Below, in pieces: positions 14,902 through 20,225 of a DNA stretch of 21,236 nucleotides. The DNA comes from a bacterium (GTDB lineage: Bacteria; BMS3Abin14). Position numbers and translations under genes: made by a program. The first letter of the stretch is position 1, and every line of letters begins with the position of its first letter. Where the stretch lies: positions 1,313 to 22,548 of the forward strand of contig JARGFV010000033.1 of NCBI GenBank assembly GCA_029210545.1, written 5' to 3'. The notes under the pieces are model-generated. The model worked only from the letters and a program-made list of their open reading frames with translations, ran no database searches and was not told the DNA's origin.

Positions 14902-15303
14902 TCAGACAAGATCTCTTGCGCTGATCATGTCGAGGATATGCAGGTGGATCCGGTCATCGAAATGTGCCGGCACCGTTTTTTCTACCGGCTGTCTGTCGAC
15001 GGGGACCATAACGACCAGCCTGAACCGGTTAAACCCCTGGCTGTCGCGGACAACCCTCCCCGCCTCCAGCATACGGCTCACCGTCTTACTGTCGGAAACG
15101 CGCGTCACAGCGACCAGGAGACGCCCGCCCACAGCAAGAACCCGGTCCAGATAATGAACCAGGCCCGGCTCGACTGACGTAAAAGCGGCGAAGAGAGGCC
15201 CCTCCGTCAGATCCACTTCGTTGCGGATCCCACGGAACAGCTCCTCAGGGCATCGGCAGCCGAGGGTATCACGGATAAAGGTGATGGCTTGGAGAGGGGT
15301 CAT
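14902..15303 (-). CDS. Small conserved-looking protein with a CxCPEE motif
   Basis: This 133-residue protein is of no family I can name. Near the N-terminus it has LGCRCPEELFRGI (residues 14-26), a Cys-x-Cys-Pro pair that could bind a metal or react with thiols. The rest alternates hydrophobic strands and helices (GGRLLVAVTRV, RLVVMVPVDR), suggesting a small alpha/beta fold. It ends with a hydrophilic helix (HLHILDMISARDLV). The ATG has TTTGGAG ten bases upstream. It stands between the hydrogenase operon and the glycan operon, 26 bases from the GDPD-like gene, so it may be the first gene of the glycan operon or an accessory of the hydrogenase. Confidence 0.65.
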   Translation of the reverse strand: MTPLQAITFIRDTLGCRCPEELFRGIRNEVDLTEGPLFAAFTSVEPGLVHYLDRVLAVGGRLLVAVTRVSDSKTVSRMLEAGRVVRDSQGFNRFRLVVMVPVDRQPVEKTVPAHFDDRIHLHILDMISARDLV

Positions 15304-15338
15304 GAAAATTCAACTCCAAATTTCAAATTCCACATTTC

Positions 15339-15368
15339 AAAAAAACACCGTGGGTTCCACCTTCAGTG
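15339..15368 (-). terminator. Possible intrinsic terminator of the hydrogenase operon
   Basis: Read on the minus strand, CACTG pairs with CGGTG (one G-T pair), with an inner TGG/CCA stem, and is followed at once by seven T. The stem is short and bulged, so termination may be partial. It lies only 35 bases before the ATG of the next gene and could also act as an attenuator. Confidence 0.4.
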
Positions 15369-15394
15369 TACTTTAACTCATTCGGCATCCCTTT

Positions 15395-15422
15395 GGAATT
15401 TGGAATCTGGAATCTGGAATCT
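15395..15422. repeat. Four tandem copies of a 7-bp unit (GGAATCT/GGAATTT)
   Basis: The plus strand carries GGAATTT once and GGAATCT three times without a gap. Related sequence in the opposite orientation (CCAAATTTCAAATTCC) lies at 15316-15331, so the two flank about 60 bases as an imperfect inverted repeat. It lies directly downstream of the hydrogenase alpha gene. Confidence 0.75.
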
Positions 15423-15423
15423 G

Positions 15424-15444
15424 GTTCCGTTCAGTGAACGGAAC
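15424..15444. repeat. Perfect palindrome over the hydA stop codon
   Basis: GTTCCGTTCA and TGAACGGAAC are exact reverse complements around a single G. The stop codon of the alpha subunit lies inside. No T-run follows on the minus strand, so it is not a canonical intrinsic terminator; mRNA stabilisation or a mobile-repeat origin is possible. Confidence 0.8.
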
Positions 15445-16756
15445 AGGAAATGCAGGGGTCGTAGGCGCGGGCGATGACCTGGAGGAGGAACGGCAGATCC
15501 TTTCCGTTCAGGGGGGCCATCCCCGGCAGCAGGAGTCCGTCCCTCCCGATCATTGAACCGTATCTCTCGGTGATCAGCCGGAGGTCCCGCTCGATGTTGG
15601 ACAGGTTCTGGGCGGTGGGGGTGATGATGTCGGCGTCCACGATAGTGCCCTCTTCATCGAACTCGTACTGATGGTAGAGGATCCCTCTCGGCGCCTCGAT
15701 GAGCCCGATACCTGTTCCGGAGCGGGGGACGATCTCCGGCCGTTTTTCTTCCGTTGGAAATGCGCCATCCAGGAGCATCTGCAGGTTCCTGGCCGCGGTC
15801 TCGAGAGAATAGACAAGTTCAACGGCCTGCGCCAGCCCGTTGAACAGCGGGTTCCCTTGACCGAAGGGCCCTTGCTGACCGCCAAACCGGTCGAGGGCGA
15901 CCCTGGCCTGCCCCTCCAGCCTGTCTCCTGCCAGAACGACTCTGGACTGGGCGCCCACTGCAAAAGGGCGTTTCGAGTACAGGGACTGTTTGGCATGGGA
16001 GTGTGAAACGACACGTTCATGGCAAATCGAAGCGAACTCTTCGACACTGTATGTAGAACCGTCGGAGGCCGCGATCCGCCGTGACACGAACCCGTAACCT
16101 TCAGGCGGGAGGAGGGCGAGGTAGACCGTCTCCTCCTCCAGGACCCGTGGTACGGGGATCCCGGCCATGAGTTCCACGAGGATGGGGATCATCTCCATCC
16201 CCATCCTGACCTTCTCCACCAGGTTTTCGAGGGCCGAAGGGGAAGGCATCCTGCCGAAACCGCCCACCAGGACGTTGGGAGGATGGACGGCCCGTCCTCC
16301 CACGGTCTCCTGGATAAGGTTCCCCAGCTGTTTAAGGGCGAGCCCCATCCTGGCGGCGTGGCCGTGGTCCCTGGCCATGTCGAGGGCCGACGGGTACCCC
16401 AGGTAGTCAGGAAGTACCAGGAGAAAAAGGTGGAGGGCATGGCTCTCGATGTTCTCCCCCTGGAGCAGAAGGTCCCTGAGCAGCCGGGTCCTGGGGGAGA
16501 TCTCGATGCCGAAGGCATCCTCCACGGCTATCTGGGCGCACACCGCGTGGGATGCGCTGCAGATGGCGCAGACCCTTGAAACGATGGGGGCCAGGGTGTG
16601 ATACGGTTTGCCCCTGACGAGGGCTTCGTAGAACCTGCCGCCCTCGAAGATGTCCATGTGGACATCCCGGACCTTGCCTCCGTCAAGGAACACTGTTATT
16701 CCCCCGTGTCCCTCGACCCTCGTCAGGTGTTTTATTTCAATGATTTTATCACCCAA
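15431..16756 (-). CDS. hydA: [NiFe]-hydrogenase large (alpha) subunit, group 3b type
   Basis: This about 441-residue protein holds the NiFe(CN)2CO active site. The N-terminal L1 motif is RVCAICSASH (Cys63, Cys66 and His70 from the chosen start) and the C-terminal L2 motif is DPCISCSVH (Cys435, Cys438, His441); IKHLTRVEGHGG is the usual opening. The Ala in the CAIC motif and the length fit group 3b, soluble NAD(P)-linked hydrogenases and sulfhydrogenases. The reading frame stops directly after the L2 His, so the C-terminal peptide that a maturation protease normally removes is absent. Two starts are possible: GTG at 16765, which itself lies within GAGGTG, or TTG at 16756, properly spaced behind AGAGGTGA and preferred here. 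It ends the operon. Confidence 0.93.
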   Translation of the reverse strand: MGDKIIEIKHLTRVEGHGGITVFLDGGKVRDVHMDIFEGGRFYEALVRGKPYHTLAPIVSRVCAICSASHAVCAQIAVEDAFGIEISPRTRLLRDLLLQGENIESHALHLFLLVLPDYLGYPSALDMARDHGHAARMGLALKQLGNLIQETVGGRAVHPPNVLVGGFGRMPSPSALENLVEKVRMGMEMIPILVELMAGIPVPRVLEEETVYLALLPPEGYGFVSRRIAASDGSTYSVEEFASICHERVVSHSHAKQSLYSKRPFAVGAQSRVVLAGDRLEGQARVALDRFGGQQGPFGQGNPLFNGLAQAVELVYSLETAARNLQMLLDGAFPTEEKRPEIVPRSGTGIGLIEAPRGILYHQYEFDEEGTIVDADIITPTAQNLSNIERDLRLITERYGSMIGRDGLLLPGMAPLNGKDLPFLLQVIARAYDPCISCSVH

Positions 16757-16792
16757 TTTTTTCACCTCTGTGAAAAAAATTATCCTCAGCCG

Positions 16793-16823
16793 GAAAATCC
16801 AGGATGGTGTTCCTGAAATTTTC
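16793..16823. repeat. Imperfect hairpin between delta and alpha hydrogenase genes
   Basis: GAAAAT and AGGA pair with TCCT and ATTTTC around a small internal loop and a six-base apex. It begins at the delta stop codon and occupies half of the 66-base gap, the only real gap within the hydrogenase operon. It may tune alpha-subunit translation or mRNA decay. Confidence 0.5.
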
Positions 16824-17590
16824 TAGTCGAACTCCTTTTCCAGCCTCTCCCCCATTCCGGCCGGGGTCGAGAAGAGCAGCATCTCCTTCCGAACGACTTC
16901 CCTGGTCACCCCCCTTGCGGCCAGGAACTCCATCTCCGCCCGGTAATAAGCGTCCTCCACCGGTCCCCGGCAGCCGAGGCAGGGAACATCCAGGCTCGGG
17001 CAGCGGGCTTTGCACCCCCCCCGGGTCAGGGCGCCGCAGCATACCTGTTCCTTTTCGATGACCAGGCAGACGTTTTCCCGGATCCGGCAGTCGGCGCAAA
17101 CGGGGGTCGTTGGGATCTCCGGAAAGCTTCCTTTCAGGAGACACGATATTGTCTCCAGAAGCTGCTCCTTTTCCACCGGGCACCCGGGCAGCATGAAATC
17201 CACATCCACATAGGTGGAAAGCGGCCTGGCCCTCTGGATCGCGAACAGATCCCCTTCGGTTCCGTACACTTTCTCCTTGAGGATCTCCGGATCGAGCCGC
17301 TGGTCCATGGCAGCCACACCACCGAAACAGGCGCAGGTACCCAGGGCCACAAGGTTATGGGCACGGCCACGGACCTCCCTGAGCAGGGCAAGGTCCCGGG
17401 GCTGGCAGACGGATCCCTCCACGAAAGCGACCTCGATCTCTCCTCCCACTTCTGTGGTGGAGGCCATTTTGAACGATTTCATGCGGACTTTTCCGGCGAT
17501 GGCGAGCAGCTCATCCTCGCAGTTGAGGAGGGTCAGCTGGTCTCCGGCGCATCCGGTAAGGCCGAAGATGCCGACCGTCAGCTGATCCAC
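16823..17590 (-). CDS. hydD: [NiFe]-hydrogenase small (delta) subunit
   Basis: The true protein is 255 residues from a GTG preceded by AAGGAG at six bases; the reading frame extends 75 residues further upstream but that part is antiphase to the gamma gene. It carries the electron-relay iron-sulfur clusters. GLTGCAGDQ (10-18), GTCACFGG (84-91) and PGCP (135-138) surround the proximal cluster. The Cys-rich second half (PVCADCRIRENVC, VCCGALTRGGCKARC, DVPCLGC) should hold the medial and distal clusters. Asp17 stands where many small subunits have the second Cys of CxxC. It passes electrons between the NiFe site in alpha and the flavin/NAD(P) gamma subunit. It overlaps the gamma stop by 13 bases. 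Confidence 0.92.
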   Translation of the reverse strand: MDQLTVGIFGLTGCAGDQLTLLNCEDELLAIAGKVRMKSFKMASTTEVGGEIEVAFVEGSVCQPRDLALLREVRGRAHNLVALGTCACFGGVAAMDQRLDPEILKEKVYGTEGDLFAIQRARPLSTYVDVDFMLPGCPVEKEQLLETISCLLKGSFPEIPTTPVCADCRIRENVCLVIEKEQVCCGALTRGGCKARCPSLDVPCLGCRGPVEDAYYRAEMEFLAARGVTREVVRKEMLLFSTPAGMGERLEKEFD

Positions 17591-18441
17591 GGCTCTCCTT
17601 CTCTCATTTCGATAAGCTCCGGCATATTGAAAGCGTCCCAGTAGTTGAAGATAGGACCGTCCACACACGTATAGCGGTAACCAACACCGCAGTGCCCGCA
17701 CTTGCCGATCCCGCATTCCATGCGCCGTTCCAGGGACATGTAGACGAGCCTCTTGCTGAGTCCTTCCGCCAGAAGAGCGCTCACGGCATACCGATAGAAG
17801 ACCGGCGGCCCGCACATGGCCGCGAAGGTCCGGGTGGGCCTGGTGACCGACCCCGGGATAAGGTCGGTGACAAAACCCGTTCTGTCTCCGAACCGTTCCT
17901 CGTAGGGACCGGCTCCCGTTATCTCCTGAACGATAAGCTGGATATTGATGTCCCTGGAAAGGCCCAGGAGATCGTCGATAAACAGGAGTTGGGCGTCGGT
18001 ACCGGCTCCATACAGAACGGTCACCTGGCCGAACTCTCCCGGCAGGTCGACAGCGTAGTTCACCAGAGATCGCAGGGGCACTATCCCCAGCCCGCCGGCC
18101 AGGAGGACGAGGTCATTCCCCCGCATCCTTTCCAGCGGAAAACCGTTGCCGAAGGGTCCCCTGATCCCCACGCGGTTGCCTGCTCTCAGCCCGGCTATCG
18201 CCGCCGTCAGCCGTCCAACCTTGCGGATGCACATCTCCAGGGTTCCCGGGCGTGTGGGGCTCGACGACACCGAGACGGGAGCCTCCCCGATACCGTGAAC
18301 GGAAATCTGGAAAAACTGTCCGGGACTGTATTCAGGGACACCGCCTCCCCCGCTGGGAGAGAGGGAAACGAAAAAGTGGCCAGGGATGATCTCCCTGATC
18401 TCGAGGATGGTCCAGTCGGCCGTAAGGTAGAGGTTATTCAT
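17578..18441 (-). CDS. hydG: Hydrogenase gamma subunit, FAD/NAD(P)-binding reductase with [2Fe-2S]
   Basis: This 287-residue protein of the ferredoxin-NADP reductase/PyrK type has an N-terminal flavin-binding barrel with APVSVSSSP (54-62) and GPFGNGFPL. The nucleotide-binding half starts at LLAGGLGIVPLRSL (113-126), with MCGPP later. A C-terminal [2Fe-2S] loop has Cys243, Cys248, Cys251 and Cys259 (CGIGKCGHCG...YTC). In sulfhydrogenase-type complexes this subunit exchanges electrons with NAD(P)H. The name follows Pyrococcus hydBGDA and is not the [FeFe]-hydrogenase maturase HydG. Start ATG overlaps the beta stop by eight bases. Preference for NADP or NAD cannot be read from the sequence. Confidence 0.92.
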   Translation of the reverse strand: MNNLYLTADWTILEIREIIPGHFFVSLSPSGGGGVPEYSPGQFFQISVHGIGEAPVSVSSSPTRPGTLEMCIRKVGRLTAAIAGLRAGNRVGIRGPFGNGFPLERMRGNDLVLLAGGLGIVPLRSLVNYAVDLPGEFGQVTVLYGAGTDAQLLFIDDLLGLSRDINIQLIVQEITGAGPYEERFGDRTGFVTDLIPGSVTRPTRTFAAMCGPPVFYRYAVSALLAEGLSKRLVYMSLERRMECGIGKCGHCGVGYRYTCVDGPIFNYWDAFNMPELIEMREGEPWIS

Positions 18442-19492
18442 CGACGGGGAGCCTTTCGCGGGCCAGGGACTGGAAGACCTCCACGAAGTGGATCCCGGTG
18501 GGGCACAACTTGATGCACCGGCCGCAGCCTACACAGGAGGGTTTGCCGAACGCCTCGGCAAAACCGACCTGCTTGTGGTAGTAGCGGTTCTGGATGCGCT
18601 CGGACCGGTGAGGTCTGAAGTTGTGATCGCCGGCAACCCGGGCAAAGTCCCTGTAAAGGCACGCGTCCCAATTCCTCACCCGGGAAGATCCGCCTTCAAG
18701 GTCGTTGGTGTCCCTGATGTTGAAGCAGGTGCAGGTAGGGCAGCCCAGGCTGCACACACCGCAGGCGAGGCACTGTTCGCCGAGGCGGTCCCAGAGGGGA
18801 TCGGCCTGGTGGAGTTTGATGGCCTGCGGCAGGATCGAGGGGTCCAGGTCCAGGGTGTAGGCGCTTTCCCGGCGCTCCGTGTACTCGAGAAGGGCCTCCA
18901 GCTCCTCCGGCTCCGCCTCGGGGAGGGTGTCGGCGCGATCGGCGAGCATGATGTCTCCTTCCACGGTTCCGAGGGAGACGAAAAACACCTTTTCCCCGCG
19001 GTCCTGATTTTCCGGATCGATATCGTGGAAGAAAAGGTCGAATCCGGAAGCGGCCGAGTCACAGTCCATGGAACGGCAGAAACAGTGCTCGTCGGGAAGG
19101 CATGAAAGCCCGACGATCCTCAGGCGGGCCCTGCGCCTCTGATAGTACCAGTCCGGCTTGTCGAAGGATGAGAAAAAGGTGTCGAGGATCCGGATGCCGT
19201 TGATGTCGCAGGGATGGACCCCGAACAGGACCAGATCCCTGGCCGGCAGATCCGGCACTGTCGTCTCCCCCGAGGGGGCCCGGTTGAAGAGAACCTCCTC
19301 GGGTGGAAAGACGAACTTCTTGGGGGGGAGGACGGTTCGGGTGTAGGACAGGTCCAGCTCTTCGAAGGTCGTATAGGGCTCAAACCGGTGAACCTGCTTA
19401 CCGGCCGGCATCGGCACGTAAAGGTCGACGGTCCCGCTCAACTCGTCTAGCCACTTTTTCAACTGGTCACGGCTGATCTTCAGAACACGCAA
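18434..19492 (-). CDS. hydB: Hydrogenase beta subunit, two-cluster ferredoxin-like protein
   Basis: This 352-residue protein resembles the sulfhydrogenase beta and anaerobic sulfite reductase A families. It has an N-terminal VLKISRDQLKKWLDEL, a conserved VHPCDI (92-97), a Cys-rich SCLPDEHCFCRSMDC, and two C-terminal [4Fe-4S] sites, CLACGVCSLGCPTCTC (241-256) and CVGCGRCIKLCP (320-331). It relays electrons from gamma towards ferredoxin or sulfur acceptors. The frame could start ten codons earlier at a TTG (19522), but that overlaps the promoter -10 box. TTG at 19492 lies nine bases after AGGAGG, so it is chosen. It is the first gene of the operon, and its order before gamma, delta and alpha matches Pyrococcus hydBGDA. 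Confidence 0.9.
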   Translation of the reverse strand: MRVLKISRDQLKKWLDELSGTVDLYVPMPAGKQVHRFEPYTTFEELDLSYTRTVLPPKKFVFPPEEVLFNRAPSGETTVPDLPARDLVLFGVHPCDINGIRILDTFFSSFDKPDWYYQRRRARLRIVGLSCLPDEHCFCRSMDCDSAASGFDLFFHDIDPENQDRGEKVFFVSLGTVEGDIMLADRADTLPEAEPEELEALLEYTERRESAYTLDLDPSILPQAIKLHQADPLWDRLGEQCLACGVCSLGCPTCTCFNIRDTNDLEGGSSRVRNWDACLYRDFARVAGDHNFRPHRSERIQNRYYHKQVGFAEAFGKPSCVGCGRCIKLCPTGIHFVEVFQSLARERLPVDE

Positions 19493-19501
19493 GGAAGCCC
19501 C

Positions 19502-19507
19502 CCTCCT
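19502..19507 (-). promoter_or_regulatory. Ribosome-binding site deciding the hydB start
   Basis: The minus strand reads AGGAGG, a perfect anti-16S match, nine bases before TTG 19492. It argues against the longer reading frame that begins at 19522. Confidence 0.75.
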
Positions 19508-19521
19508 ATGCTCAGGGTACA

Positions 19522-19550
19522 AGTATAACTTGGTATGGGGGGAGTATCAA
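19522..19550 (-). promoter_or_regulatory. Sigma-70-type promoter of the hydrogenase operon
   Basis: On the minus strand, -35 TTGATA (19550-19545) and -10 TATACT (19527-19522) are separated by exactly 17 bases; each differs from consensus by one base. Transcription would begin near 19515, leaving a leader of about 23 bases that contains the AGGAGG site. No operator was recognised. Confidence 0.78.
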
Positions 19551-19729
19551 GAAAGACCCGAAGCCCGAAATCCGAGATTGGTTTTGTCTGGCCTCCGTTC
19601 GGCGCGTCTGAGAGGCTGCTTTTTCGTTTTGGGTCTGATGAACCGGACTAATTGCCGTCAGGTGCTGTCGACCAGCGCCGAAGCCCCGGCCAAAAGGGCC
19701 CAATCAGCGGATTTCGGGTATAGTTCCCC
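19551..19729. other. Non-coding stretch, nothing recognised
   Basis: Between the hydrogenase promoter and the palindromes I see no protein-like reading frame on either strand and no RNA gene. The frames that are open have no family resemblance and odd composition. It may be decayed insertion-element sequence or upstream control region. Confidence 0.5.
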
Positions 19730-19748
19730 CCTGCCTGCGGCAGGCAGG
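19730..19748. repeat. Perfect palindrome CCTGCCTGC-G-GCAGGCAGG
   Basis: Nine-base arms around one G, very GC-rich. It lies eight bases from a second, longer palindrome. The pair resembles dispersed REP/BIME-type elements, but copy number elsewhere cannot be seen here. Confidence 0.75.
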
Positions 19749-19755
19749 CTCAGGA

Positions 19756-19787
19756 ACACGGAATCCGGACGGATCCGGATTCCGTGT
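19756..19787. repeat. Perfect 14-bp inverted repeat with CGGA loop
   Basis: ACACGGAATCCGGA pairs exactly with TCCGGATTCCGTGT. It sits at the point where the transposase-like reading stops, so it may be an insertion scar or a REP-like element that interrupted the transposase. Confidence 0.8.
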
Positions 19788-20169
19788 GTAGCCGCAAAAC
19801 CCCTTGTACGTCATGCGAGCCGAACTCTTGTCCGCCTCGATGGCCGTCGCGTCAATGTCCAGAGTACAGGGGTCTTAAACCTCAGGCGTAGCAGTTCCCG
19901 GTTCACACGGTCCAGACCACACAGCCCACCGTTCATCCCAGCCCAGAAGATCCAGAAGAGCCGTATCCCTCCTCACTTCCCGAAGATCCTCCAAAGACTG
20001 ACCGCCGCCGTTGAGCATCAACACCAGGAGCCTGTCGGAGAACATCTCACAGGCTCCTGGCTGTTATTCTCCGGAATAAACACTCCTGATCAAGAAGAAC
20101 GGGCAGTCCCAACCCCTCTGAAAACTCACCCAGAAGGGCCAGACCGGCATGGGCTGTGATTGAGTCCCA
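19783..20169 (-). pseudogene. Decayed IS1380-like transposase fragment
   Basis: Three pieces in two frames on the minus strand fit in order to a DDE transposase of IS1380 type. ITAHAGLALLGEF is at about 20160-20122. RLLVLMLNGGGQSLEDLREV and RRDTALLDLLGWD are at about 20031-19933. LDIDATAIEADKSSARMTYK followed by GFCGYT is at about 19854-19783, after an in-frame TAA. The LDIDAT Asp is probably the first catalytic residue. A stop and a frameshift near 20045, a second stop, a shortened middle and loss of the whole C-terminal half show that it is dead. Terminal inverted repeats were not found. The family call rests on recalled motifs, so IS4-related groups remain possible. Confidence 0.7.
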
Positions 20170-20225
20170 GGTCGCTTAAGCTTGAAACGTAACTTACCAT
20201 GTCAACAAGGTTTTTTTATCTCCAC

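Noticed and set aside
15314-15422. CRISPR-like array from the AT-rich repeats
   Set aside because: Units are only 7 bases, are contiguous and have no spacers.
15304-15430. Promoter for the glycan operon
   Set aside because: TACACT on the minus strand resembles a -10 box, but no -35 match lies at 16-18 bases, and a T-run follows before the first gene.
17591-17815. N-terminal 75-codon extension of the hydrogenase delta subunit
   Set aside because: It lies fully within the gamma gene in another frame, lacks any hydrogenase similarity, and a GTG with a good ribosome-binding site exists at 17590.
19530-20159. 209-codon open frame on the plus strand
   Set aside because: Composition is rich in Arg, Ser and Pro with no family-like motif, and the opposite strand carries recognisable transposase blocks across the same bases.
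20180-20205. Perfect -35 hexamer TTGACA on the minus strand as a promoter for the transposase
   Set aside because: No acceptable -10 box lies 16-18 bases downstream (AAGCTT/AGCTTA region), and the target gene is dead.
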